From CALABS01 sp050260775 (GTDB lineage: Bacteria > Pseudomonadota > Alphaproteobacteria > Rhodospirillales > Magnetospirillaceae), in assembly GCA_050260775.1 (NCBI GenBank), contig JBLNCP010000022.1, positions 186,001-250,000 on the forward strand: a DNA stretch of 64,000 nucleotides, read 5' to 3'. Positions within the stretch are counted from its first letter, which is position 1. Each line of letters starts with the position of its first letter. Of this stretch, positions 22,145 through 30,186 are shown piece after piece. Both the position numbers and the translations under genes were made by a program. The notes below the pieces were generated by a model. It was not told where the DNA came from. It worked only from the letters and a program-made list of their open reading frames with translations, and ran no database searches.

Positions 22145-23698
22145 ATGACCGGGGCCCCGACCTATTACGTCACCACGCCCATTTACTACGTCAACGACAA
22201 GCCCCACATCGGCCATGCCTACACGACGCTCGCCTGCGACGTGCTGGCTCGCTTCAAGCGCCTGGACGGGTTTGACGTGAAGTTCCTGACCGGCACCGAC
22301 GAGCACGGGCAGAAGGTCGAGAAGTCGGCCGAGACGTTCGGCGTGACGCCGATCGAGCTGGCCGACACCAATTCCCGCAATTTCCGTGAGTTGGCCGAGC
22401 GCCTCGACTGCACTCACGACGACTTCATCCGCACCACCGAGGCTCGCCATATCCGCTCTGTCCAGGCGCTGTGGGCCAAGCTGGTGGAAAAGGGCGACAT
22501 TTACCTCGGCCACTACGAGGGCTGGTACTCGGTGCGCGACGAAGCGTTCTATGGCGAGGACGAGCTCGTTGCGGGACTGAACGGGACCAAGCTGGCCCCC
22601 ACTGGTGCCCCCGTCGAATGGGTCAAGGAGCCCAGCTACTTTTTCCGGTTGTCGGCCTGGCAGGACAAACTGCTGGAATTCTATGAGCGCGAACCCGATT
22701 TCATCGCGCCGCAGAGCCGCCGCAACGAGGTGCTGAGCTTCGTGAAGGGTGGCCTGACCGACCTCTCGGTGTCGCGCACCAGCTTCAAGTGGGGCATTCC
22801 CGTGCCGGGCGACGAGGCGCACGTGATGTACGTGTGGCTGGACGCACTCACCAACTACATCACCGCCGTCGGCTATCCCGAGACTGACGGCGAATACGCC
22901 CGCTACTGGCCGGCCAACCTCCACATGGTGGGCAAGGACATCCTGCGCTTCCACACCGTCTACTGGCCGGCCTTCCTGATGGCAGCGGGACTCGAGCCGC
23001 CCAAGCGGGTGTTCGCGCACGGCTGGTGGACCAATGAGGGCCAGAAGATCTCGAAGTCGTTGGGTAACGTCATTGACCCGCTGTCGCTGATCGAGAAGTA
23101 CGGGCTCGATCAGGTGCGGTTCTTCCTGCTGCGCGAGGTGCCGTTTGGCAACGATGGCGATTTCAGCCACCGGGCCATGGTCAATCGCATGAACGGCGAA
23201 CTGGCCAATGATTACGGCAATCTGGCCCAGCGCGTGCTGTCGATGATCGCCAAGAATTGTGGCAACGCGGTTCCGCAGCACGGACAACCCAACGAGGACG
23301 ACCGCGAGATGCTGGATGCCGCCCATGGGCTGGCCCCCAAGGTCCGGGACGCCATGGACCGCCAGATGTTCCACGAGGCGCTGGAAACGATCTGGGTGGT
23401 CATCCGCGCCGCCAACGGTTACGTCGACCGCCAGGCTCCCTGGGCGCTGAAGAAGACCGATCCCGCCCGCATGGGCACGGTGCTGTGGGTGCTGGCCGAG
23501 ACTGTCCGCAACCTCGCCCTGTTGACCCAGCCGTTCATGCCGGGCTCCTCGGCACGTTTGCTCGACCAGCTTGCCGTCGCTCCCGAGGCGCGGACGCTAG
23601 CCCATTGCGGCTCGCACCATGCCCTCAAGCCTGGTACGGGCTTGCCCGTTCCGCAGGGCGTCTTTCCGCGCTACGTCGAGGAGGAGGGGGCTCAGTGA
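22145..23698 (+). CDS. metG: Methionyl-tRNA synthetase
   Basis: 517 residues, the short form without a C-terminal dimerisation/tRNA-binding domain. The HIGH motif is at 21-24 (PHIGHAYTT) and the KMSKS equivalent is GQKISKSLGNV near residue 300. The knuckle region lacks the CxxC zinc pair, as in the MetG2 type. AGGAG stands before ATG 22145; an upstream-extended frame is rejected because the family begins at TYYVTTPIYYVND. It charges tRNA-Met. The stop overlaps the next start (TGATG). Confidence 0.95.
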   Translation: MTGAPTYYVTTPIYYVNDKPHIGHAYTTLACDVLARFKRLDGFDVKFLTGTDEHGQKVEKSAETFGVTPIELADTNSRNFRELAERLDCTHDDFIRTTEARHIRSVQALWAKLVEKGDIYLGHYEGWYSVRDEAFYGEDELVAGLNGTKLAPTGAPVEWVKEPSYFFRLSAWQDKLLEFYEREPDFIAPQSRRNEVLSFVKGGLTDLSVSRTSFKWGIPVPGDEAHVMYVWLDALTNYITAVGYPETDGEYARYWPANLHMVGKDILRFHTVYWPAFLMAAGLEPPKRVFAHGWWTNEGQKISKSLGNVIDPLSLIEKYGLDQVRFFLLREVPFGNDGDFSHRAMVNRMNGELANDYGNLAQRVLSMIAKNCGNAVPQHGQPNEDDREMLDAAHGLAPKVRDAMDRQMFHEALETIWVVIRAANGYVDRQAPWALKKTDPARMGTVLWVLAETVRNLALLTQPFMPGSSARLLDQLAVAPEARTLAHCGSHHALKPGTGLPVPQGVFPRYVEEEGAQ

Positions 23699-24474
23699 TG
23701 CTGGTCGACAGCCACTGCCACCTGGATTTCCCCGACTTCGCCGACGACCTGGATGGGGTGGTGAGCCGCGCCCGAGAGGCCGGCGTGGGGCTGATGCTCA
23801 CCATCAACACCCACGTTACCCGGTTCGAGCGGGTTCTTGCGGTTGCGGAACGGTTCGACCAGGTCTACTGCACCATCGGCATCCACCCGCATGAGGCGGG
23901 CACCGAGCCGGCCGCCGATGTCGAGCGTCTGGTGGAGGCGTCCAGGCATCCCAAGGTGGTCGGGTTCGGCGAGACCGGGCTCGATTATTTCTACGACAAG
24001 TCACCTCGGCCGCGGCAGCAGGCCTCTTTCCGCGCCCACATCGAGGCGGCGCGGCGCACCGGCCTGCCGGTGGTGGTCCATACCCGCGACGCCGACGAGG
24101 ACACCGCTGCCATCCTGACGGAAGAGATGGGGAAGGGGGCCTTCACCGGCTTGATCCACTGTTTCAGCTCCAGCCCGCAACTTGCTGCAAAAGCGGTGGA
24201 ATTGGGCTTATACATCTCGGTTTCGGGCATCGTCACCTTCAAGAAGGCGGAGGCCCTGCAGGCCACTGTGGCCGGGGTGCCGCTCGATCGGCTGCTGGTG
24301 GAGACCGACAGCCCGTATCTGGCGCCGGTGCCGTATCGCGGCAAGCGTAACGAGCCGGCCTATGTGGCGCACACCGCTGCCAAGGTGGCCGAACTGAAGC
24401 AGGTGGGCACGGCGGAGCTGGCACGAGCGACGACCGACAACTTCCTGCAATTGTTCACGAAGGTCCCGCGATGA
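23698..24474 (+). CDS. TatD family metal-dependent hydrolase
   Basis: 258 residues. The first metal motif is DSHCHLDF at residues 4-11, followed by GIHPHEA, GETGLDYF, VVHTRDAD and the final ETDSPYLAPVPYRGKRNEPA, all TatD signatures. Members are 3'-5' exonucleases or D-aminoacyl-tRNA-type deacylases. Its start lies in the metG stop, and its stop overlaps the next gene. The longer frame upstream is antisense noise. Confidence 0.93.
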   Translation: MLVDSHCHLDFPDFADDLDGVVSRAREAGVGLMLTINTHVTRFERVLAVAERFDQVYCTIGIHPHEAGTEPAADVERLVEASRHPKVVGFGETGLDYFYDKSPRPRQQASFRAHIEAARRTGLPVVVHTRDADEDTAAILTEEMGKGAFTGLIHCFSSSPQLAAKAVELGLYISVSGIVTFKKAEALQATVAGVPLDRLLVETDSPYLAPVPYRGKRNEPAYVAHTAAKVAELKQVGTAELARATTDNFLQLFTKVPR

Positions 24475-25241
24475 AAGCTGTGGTTCTCGGGTGCGGCGGG
24501 GCCGCGGGCGTACCGTCGATTTCCGGCGGTTGGGGTGCCTGCGATCCGTCCAATCCCAAGAACCGTCGCCGCCGCCCGTCCATCCTGGTCGAGCACGAAG
24601 GGACGCGCATCCTTGTCGATGCGTCGCCCGACCTCAGGGCCCAGCTGCTCGACGCCGCTGTCCGACAGCTGGATGCGGTGCTGTTCACTCACGATCATGC
24701 CGACCACCTGCATGGCATCGACGACCTTCGCGAGGTCAATCGGGCCATGGGAGGCGCGCTTGACATCCATGCGACAGCCGACGTTCTGGCCACCATCGGG
24801 CAGCGCTTCGGCTACACGCTGGAGCCGCTGCCGCCAGGCGCCACTAGCATCTTCAAGCCGGTGCTGGTGCCTCACGAGATCACGGGGCAGTTCCAGGTCG
24901 GAAGCATCGACGTGGTGCCGTTCGACCAGGACCACGGCTACGGCCGGACCACCGGTTTTCGCTTCGGTTCGCTGGCTTACAGTACCGACGCGGTCGGGCT
25001 TCCTGATGAAGCCTTCGCGGCCCTGCAAGGGGTCGATGTCTGGATCGTCGGCTGCCTGACCGACCACGAGCATCCGACCCATGCCCATCTCGACAAGGCA
25101 CTGTCCTGGATTGATCGCGTCAAACCCCGGCGGGCAATCCTCACGCATATGGCGGCCCGGCTGGACTTCGATGCGTTGGCGGCGCGCCTGCCGGCCCATG
25201 TTGAGCCCGGGTTTGACGGCCTGGTCGTCCACGCCGGCTGA
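24471..25241 (+). CDS. MBL-fold metallo-hydrolase (PhnP-like)
   Basis: 256 residues. Metal motif THDHADH at 73-79, DQDHGYG later as the fourth site, and ILTHMAARLDF toward the C-terminus. The start LGCGGAAGVPSISGGWGACD, with Cys residues, resembles PhnP/lactamase_B_2 enzymes that open cyclic phosphates or act on nucleotides. It overlaps tatD by four bases, so it belongs to that transcript. Exact substrate unknown. Confidence 0.88.
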   Translation: MKAVVLGCGGAAGVPSISGGWGACDPSNPKNRRRRPSILVEHEGTRILVDASPDLRAQLLDAAVRQLDAVLFTHDHADHLHGIDDLREVNRAMGGALDIHATADVLATIGQRFGYTLEPLPPGATSIFKPVLVPHEITGQFQVGSIDVVPFDQDHGYGRTTGFRFGSLAYSTDAVGLPDEAFAALQGVDVWIVGCLTDHEHPTHAHLDKALSWIDRVKPRRAILTHMAARLDFDALAARLPAHVEPGFDGLVVHAG

Positions 25242-25252
25242 GATGCCTGGGC

Positions 25253-25280
25253 GCCATCCATAATAGGCATTATGCGACAA
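25253..25280 (-). other. dif-like palindrome (XerCD-type core) or operator
   Basis: On the minus strand the core reads CGCATAATGCCTATTATG. It matches 16 of the 18 central bases of the E. coli dif site; the outer arms do not match. A perfect dyad CATAAT-aggc-ATTATG spans 25259-25274. Between the MBL gene and the convergent flavin reductase it may alternatively be a regulator site. Confidence 0.3.
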
Positions 25281-25367
25281 TTGGACGTGGGCAAATGGTT
25301 CATGGTCGCACCCGGATCGGCCCAGCAGCCCCATCGCTCGCTCCCCGTCAGGTCCACGCGGCCCGCA

Positions 25368-25934
25368 TCATGCCGTTGCCTTCGGCTTGGCATTGGCCGC
25401 AATCCAATTGGCGAAGGCCTGCATGAAGCCCTCGAGGAAATGCCGGGTCTTTTCGTTGGCCAGCGTGCCGTCAGCGGCGAACAGCTTGTCCGCCCCACCC
25501 AGATAGGCTTCCGGCTGCTGCATGGCGGGTATATTGAGGAAGACAAAGGTCTGCCGCAGGTGTTGATTGGCCCCAAAGCCGCCGATGGCGCCCGGCGATG
25601 CACTGACGACCGCCCCCGGCTTCCCCTCCCAGGCGCTCTGGCCATACGGCCGTGAGCCCACATCCAGGGCGTTCTTCAGACCGCCGGGGATCGAGCGGTT
25701 GTATTCCGGGGTGACGAACAGCACAGCATCGGCAGCCTTGATCCGCTGGCGGAAATCGGTCCAGGCCTGCGGCGGCTGGCTGTCCTCATCCTGATTGTAC
25801 AAGGGAAGATTGCCGATATCGACGAGGCTCAACTTGAGCGGAGCCGGCGCCAGCGCAATCAACGCATTGGCAACCTTGCGGTTTATGGAGTCCTTTCGGA
25901 GGCTTCCCACTATGACGGCAACATCACGGTCCAT
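25368..25934 (-). CDS. NADPH-dependent FMN reductase family (ChrR-like)
   Basis: 188 residues with a flavodoxin-like fold. The family motif is VGSLRKDSINRKVANAL at the N-terminus, then VTPEYNRSIPGGLKNALD (the FMN-binding PEYN loop) and SASPGAIGGFGANQHLR. Members reduce quinones, chromate or other acceptors with NADPH, using bound FMN. GAGGAGAG precedes the ATG. The convergent neighbour is the MBL hydrolase, and the Crp/Fnr gene lies upstream on the same strand. Confidence 0.9.
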   Translation of the reverse strand: MDRDVAVIVGSLRKDSINRKVANALIALAPAPLKLSLVDIGNLPLYNQDEDSQPPQAWTDFRQRIKAADAVLFVTPEYNRSIPGGLKNALDVGSRPYGQSAWEGKPGAVVSASPGAIGGFGANQHLRQTFVFLNIPAMQQPEAYLGGADKLFAADGTLANEKTRHFLEGFMQAFANWIAANAKPKATA

Positions 25935-25987
25935 CGGCGCCTCTCCTCGAGCGGGATCGCGTCATGAAGGACGAACATGCCGTCGTT

Positions 25988-26593
25988 TCAATCGTTCCCC
26001 TGCGATCCGATACTGATGACACGCCCATCGCGCACAAGCTCGCCACGCCGGGCGAGTGAGGCCAGCGCACGGTAGAAGGCTTCGTGGGTCAGTCCGATGT
26101 CCGTCGCCACATCCTTGAGCGGCCGGTCGAAGTTCACCGTGCCGACGACGCCGGCTAGCAGTGTCAGGTACTGGCGCACTCTCTCCTCTGCAGAGCGAAT
26201 GTTACGGATCTCGAGCCGGGACCTCAGCCCTTGAACCTGACGGGCCAGCCTGCCCATGAAAGCCGTGGATGCGTTTGGATCGGTCGCGAACAAGTTCAGC
26301 AGGACCGGTTTGGGTACGACCTCGACCCGGCAATCCGTGGCGGCGACGGCGTCGCAATGATAGACGTCCGAGAACAATGCCGCCTCGGCGAAAGTGTCCC
26401 CCGCTTCGGCGACATGAAGCACCACCGCGGCTCCCTCGACCGTGTGGCGCACCAGGCGGATTCGCCCGCTGACCACCGCGAAGATCGCGAAGGTGACATC
26501 GCCCTGGCGGAACAGCGGCTGTCCCGCCTTCACCGCCCGCTCACCAACGCGGTCCCGGATCGCTGCGTACCACCCCTCGTCGCTGAAAACCAT
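25988..26593 (-). CDS. Crp/Fnr-family transcriptional regulator
   Basis: About 201 residues. An N-terminal cyclic-nucleotide-binding-like domain (KAGQPLFRQGDVTFAIFAVV and EAGDTFAEAALF) leads through a dimer helix to a C-terminal Crp HTH (LKDVATDIGLTHEAFYRALASL). FNR-type iron-sulfur cysteines are absent; only two Cys occur. ATG 26593 is preferred over TTG 26620. It is divergent from the cytochrome c'-like gene, with a perfect palindrome between them, so auto- and cross-regulation is likely. Confidence 0.85.
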   Translation of the reverse strand: MVFSDEGWYAAIRDRVGERAVKAGQPLFRQGDVTFAIFAVVSGRIRLVRHTVEGAAVVLHVAEAGDTFAEAALFSDVYHCDAVAATDCRVEVVPKPVLLNLFATDPNASTAFMGRLARQVQGLRSRLEIRNIRSAEERVRQYLTLLAGVVGTVNFDRPLKDVATDIGLTHEAFYRALASLARRGELVRDGRVISIGSQGND

Positions 26594-26607
26594 GCGAGCC
26601 CCCAAAT

Positions 26608-26627
26608 CATATGACTGCAATCATATG
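26608..26627. promoter_or_regulatory. Perfect palindrome, probable regulator operator
   Basis: CATATGA (26608-26614) and TCATATG (26621-26627) with a six-base spacer form a 20-bp dyad between the Crp/Fnr gene and the divergent cytochrome gene. Size and half-site spacing suit a Crp/Fnr-type dimer. Confidence 0.6.
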
Positions 26628-26679
26628 CGGTGGCGGGCGGTCGATCCATCCTCAGCCCGGACCCACGACGGAGGAACCG

Positions 26680-27120
26680 ATGAAACGACGTACGCTTGCC
26701 CTTGCCGCGCTGCTGGCCCTCACCTCGCCTGCCCGGGCCGACGACCAGCGCCAGATGGTCACGATGCCGGCACCGATGCAGGAGCACATGCTGGCCAGCA
26801 TGCGCGATCATTTGGCGACCCTGGGGGAGATCCTGTCCGCTCTCGCCGCCGAGCGGTTCGACGATGCGGCCAAAGTCGCCGAGAGCCGCCTAGGCATGAG
26901 CTCCTACGGCCTGCATGGCGCCGCGCACATGGCGCCCTATATGCCCGACGGCATGAAGCAGGCTGGCAATGCCCTTCACCACGCCGCCAGCCGCTTCGCG
27001 CTGGCCGCCCAGGAAGTTGACCTCGATCGCTCCTACTCCGGCATGCGGCGGCTGACCGCGGCGCTCGACGAGATGACCGCCGCCTGTAACGCCTGCCATG
27101 CAGGATACCGGATCCGCTAG
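26680..27120 (+). CDS. Cytochrome c'-like periplasmic heme protein
   Basis: 146 residues with a signal peptide (MKRRTLALAALLALTSPARA, cleaved before DDQR). One heme motif, CNACH, lies near the C-terminus, followed only by AGYRIR; this position is typical of cytochrome c' and c-556, four-helix bundles. GGAGGA precedes the ATG at 26680. Divergent from the Crp/Fnr gene and probably controlled by it. A role in NO or redox handling is an inference. Confidence 0.8.
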   Translation: MKRRTLALAALLALTSPARADDQRQMVTMPAPMQEHMLASMRDHLATLGEILSALAAERFDDAAKVAESRLGMSSYGLHGAAHMAPYMPDGMKQAGNALHHAASRFALAAQEVDLDRSYSGMRRLTAALDEMTAACNACHAGYRIR

Positions 27121-27184
27121 CTTCGCTCTTGATTATCCAGTACTCCGACGCGACAAGAGGTGCCAACCGTAAGGAGGAACCCGG

Positions 27185-27985
27185 GTGAGTCCGATCGAAC
27201 GCCTGCTCGACATCATGATGACGCTCCGCGACCCTGTGCGAGGGTGCCCCTGGGATCGCGAACAGAGTTTCGCCACCATCGCCCCCTACACCATCGAGGA
27301 GGCATACGAGGTGGCCGAGGCCATCGAGCACGGCGACATGCCGGCGCTGAAGGATGAATTGGGCGACCTGCTGTTCCAGGTTGTCTTCTACGCCCAGATG
27401 GCTCAGGAGCAGGGCTCGTTCGATTTCGACGGCATCGCCACCGCCATTGCCGACAAGATGGTACGGCGCCATCCCCATGTCTTCGGCGACACCGACATCC
27501 CTGACGCTCAGGCTCAAACGGTGGCGTGGGAGGCGACCAAGGCGGCGGAGCGCGCGGACAAGGGCACGGCAAGCGCCCTTGATGGGGTTGCCCGCACCCT
27601 GCCCCCGATGACGCGTGCCCTCAAATTGCAAAATCGTGCTGCCAGGGTGGGTTTCGACTGGGCGAAGGCCGCGGACGTCCTCGATAAGATCTCGGAAGAG
27701 ATGGACGAGATTAAGCATGAGATCGCGACCGACGCGCCTCAGGACCGTCTGGAAGACGAGATGGGTGATGTTCTCTTTGCTTGCGTCAACCTTGCACGCA
27801 AGCTCAATATCGATCCCGAGCGGGCACTCAAGCGCGCCAATGCAAAATTCGAGCGGCGATTCCGCCATATCGAGGTTGGATTGGCGGCAGAGGGACGGTC
27901 GTGCGAGGCGGCATCCCTGGACGAGATGGAAGCCTTGTGGGTCCAGGCGAAGCACGCGGAACGAGATGGAGGTGGGGGGAAATGA
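27185..27985 (+). CDS. mazG: Nucleoside triphosphate pyrophosphohydrolase
   Basis: 266 residues with two MazG domains: LRDPVRGCPWDREQSFATIA and the EEAYEV...LKDELGDLLFQ motif in the first, and EEMDEIKHEI...LEDEMGDVLFA in the second. GTG start with a strong AAGGAGG. It hydrolyses NTPs to NMPs, removing aberrant nucleotides. Overlaps the lipoprotein gene by four bases (ATGA). Confidence 0.95.
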   Translation: MSPIERLLDIMMTLRDPVRGCPWDREQSFATIAPYTIEEAYEVAEAIEHGDMPALKDELGDLLFQVVFYAQMAQEQGSFDFDGIATAIADKMVRRHPHVFGDTDIPDAQAQTVAWEATKAAERADKGTASALDGVARTLPPMTRALKLQNRAARVGFDWAKAADVLDKISEEMDEIKHEIATDAPQDRLEDEMGDVLFACVNLARKLNIDPERALKRANAKFERRFRHIEVGLAAEGRSCEAASLDEMEALWVQAKHAERDGGGGK

Positions 27986-28617
27986 AGACAGGCATGCGGC
28001 TTACGAGGCGGATCCTCATCCTCGCCGCTGCTCTGCTGAGCCTGTCCTCCTGCTACATCCCCGACAAGTTCAAGTCCGAACTGCGCCTGTCGCGGTACGG
28101 CGACTACGCCCTCAGTTATGACGGCGAACTTATCTACGCGCCGATCATGCACGACTACGCCGAGGGCAAAATCACGCCCGAGAACGAGGAAGAGCGCAAC
28201 CAGAACATCTACAACGACCTGGTGCGCGATCCTGCGATCAAAGACCTGAAGCGCACCGGCAAAGGCCGCTTCCATGTCCGCTACGAGCGCACCGGCCGTT
28301 TGGGCAAGGTCCAATTGTCGGCGTATCTGAGGCGGGATGCCCGTCTGCTGTCGCTGAAATCGAATGAGGACGGCACCATCATCGTTAGCGGCAATGGGGT
28401 AAAGCCATCGGACGCCCAGCGCATGGCCGAACTGGGGCTCGGCATGGAGGGTGAGTTCCGAGTCACCACCGACGCCAACGTCATCAAGCACAATGCGACC
28501 ACGGTGCGGCCGTTCGGCCAATACAAGGTCTACATCTGGAAGATCGAGAATCCGCTGTCGCCCTCGCCCATGCTGGTGATGTTGCGTGACCCGGATCCGG
28601 ACCGTCCGCTGAACTGA
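27982..28617 (+). CDS. Lipoprotein of unknown function
   Basis: 211 residues. Basic MKTGMRLTRR, a hydrophobic stretch and the lipobox LSSC near residue 21 mark a lipoprotein. The mature part is rich in charged beta-like segments (KSELRLSRYGDYALSYDGEL and GKGRFHVRYERTGRLGKVQL). Coupled to mazG by an ATGA overlap. No domain recognised; likely periplasmic. Confidence 0.65.
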   Translation: MKTGMRLTRRILILAAALLSLSSCYIPDKFKSELRLSRYGDYALSYDGELIYAPIMHDYAEGKITPENEEERNQNIYNDLVRDPAIKDLKRTGKGRFHVRYERTGRLGKVQLSAYLRRDARLLSLKSNEDGTIIVSGNGVKPSDAQRMAELGLGMEGEFRVTTDANVIKHNATTVRPFGQYKVYIWKIENPLSPSPMLVMLRDPDPDRPLN

Positions 28618-28628
28618 GAGAGGTTGCC

Positions 28629-29396
28629 ATGACTGATTGGACCGGACGCACCGTCTTCGTCACCGGTGCTACCGCCGGGTTCGGCGCGGCCATCGCCCGC
28701 CGCTATGCCGCGGCAGGGGCACGCCTCGTCGTCTGCGGCCGCCGCACCGACAGGCTGGAGGCGCTGGCCGCCGAGCTGGACGCGCCCGTGCACGCCTTGA
28801 CCCTCGATGTTCGTGACCGCAAAGCGGTTTTCGCCGCGATCGAGGCCCTGCCCGCCGAATTCGCGGCGATCGACGTCCTGGTCAACAATGCCGGCCTCGC
28901 CCTGGGCTTGGAGCCGGCGCATGAGGCCGATCTGGATGAATGGGAGGCCATGGTCGACACCAATGTCAAAGGCCTCATGTTTGTTACCCGCGCGGTCCTC
29001 CCGGGCATGGTGGCCCGTGACCGGGGACATATCGTCAACCTCTCGTCCATCGCCGGCACTTACCCCTACCCCGGCGGCAATGCCTACGGTGCCACCAAGG
29101 CGGCGGTCTCCCAGCTCTCCCTCAATCTGATCGCCGACCTGATCAATACCGGCGTTCGGGTGACCAGCATCGAGCCCGGCCTGTGCGGGGGGTCTGAATT
29201 CTCGGTCGTGCGTTTCAGAGGGGATGCCGAGGCGGCCGCCAAGGTCTATGCCGACACCACGCCGCTGACCTCGGCGGATGTCGCCGAGGCGGTGTTCTGG
29301 GCCACCTCCCTGCCCGCCCACGTCAACATCAACCGCATCGAAATGATGCCGGTGACGCAGGGGCCGGCCGGCCTGGCGGTGCATCGGCGCAAATGA
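28629..29396 (+). CDS. SDR family oxidoreductase (YdfG-like)
   Basis: 255 residues. NADP-binding TGATAGFG near residue 12, NNAG, catalytic Ser in LSSIAG and YGATK (Tyr/Lys pair). The ending INRIEMMPVTQGPAGLAVHR is the signature of YdfG-type enzymes, which oxidise 3-hydroxy acids such as serine or 3-hydroxypropionate. It follows the lipoprotein gene by 11 bases and is probably cotranscribed. Confidence 0.92.
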   Translation: MTDWTGRTVFVTGATAGFGAAIARRYAAAGARLVVCGRRTDRLEALAAELDAPVHALTLDVRDRKAVFAAIEALPAEFAAIDVLVNNAGLALGLEPAHEADLDEWEAMVDTNVKGLMFVTRAVLPGMVARDRGHIVNLSSIAGTYPYPGGNAYGATKAAVSQLSLNLIADLINTGVRVTSIEPGLCGGSEFSVVRFRGDAEAAAKVYADTTPLTSADVAEAVFWATSLPAHVNINRIEMMPVTQGPAGLAVHRRK

Positions 29397-29412
29397 AGGC
29401 TTGCGCCGCCGG

Positions 29413-30186
29413 TCAGTCGATCAGCGGCTGCAGTTGGCGCCAGCTCGCCTCGCCGGGGGCCAGCAGCAGTTGGCCGTCGGGATGGACCACGGGGGTATAG
29501 GCCGAGCCGTCCATCATGGCTCCGAACCCGCCGGCCTCCGCGTGCATCAACACGCCGGCGGCGTGGTCCCACGGCATCAGCCGCTTGAAATGGGCAAAAT
29601 GCAGGTGGCCCTGGACGAGGTCCAGGTAGTCGTGGGCGGCGCTGCCGCGACGGGCCACCATCAGCACCTGCTCAGCCACCCGTCCCTTCTTCTTGACCGA
29701 CCCCGACATGCGCGCCAGCGACACTTCCTCGGCGACAACCAGCGGCAGGCGGGTATCACCGCGCCAGGCGCCCTCGCCCCTGACCGTGATGTAGGACGCG
29801 TTGGGAATGGGATCGTGGATCCAGCCGGCTTGGGTGACGCCGTCCACCACCAGCGCGACGACCACGGCGAAGCGTGGGCGGCCGTGGGCGAAGTTGCCGG
29901 TTCCGTCGACGGGATCGATCACCCACACCGCACCGGAGCATTCAAGGGCGGAAAGCAGCGATTGATCGGCCTCGACCGCCTCTTCCCCGACCACGGCGCC
30001 GGGCAACAACTCCGTCAGACGCCGGGTCAGCACCCGCTCGGCCACAACGTCGGCCTCGGTAACCAGGTTGTTCGGCCTCTTCTCCCGGATATCGCAAGCC
30101 CTCAGGTTCCTGAACCGCGGCAGGATCTCCGCCTCGGTGACCTCGCGGATGATGGTGTCGACCTTGGCAGGATCGGGCAGCCTCAA
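29413..30186 (-). CDS. Inositol monophosphatase family protein
   Basis: 257 residues with the Mg-dependent phosphatase motifs: GEEAVEAD (Glu), WVIDPVDGTGNFAHG and PWDHAAG near the C-terminus. Members hydrolyse inositol-1-phosphate, histidinol-phosphate or 3'-phosphoadenosine phosphate. The start overlaps the hflX stop by four bases, so it is translationally coupled to hflX at the end of the ntr-hfq run. Substrate is not determined. Confidence 0.9.
   Translation of the reverse strand: MRLPDPAKVDTIIREVTEAEILPRFRNLRACDIREKRPNNLVTEADVVAERVLTRRLTELLPGAVVGEEAVEADQSLLSALECSGAVWVIDPVDGTGNFAHGRPRFAVVVALVVDGVTQAGWIHDPIPNASYITVRGEGAWRGDTRLPLVVAEEVSLARMSGSVKKKGRVAEQVLMVARRGSAAHDYLDLVQGHLHFAHFKRLMPWDHAAGVLMHAEAGGFGAMMDGSAYTPVVHPDGQLLLAPGEASWRQLQPLID

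Noticed and set aside
23257..23697. N-terminal extension of the TatD gene
   Set aside because: It lies inside metG in another frame; TatD proteins begin near the HCH motif.
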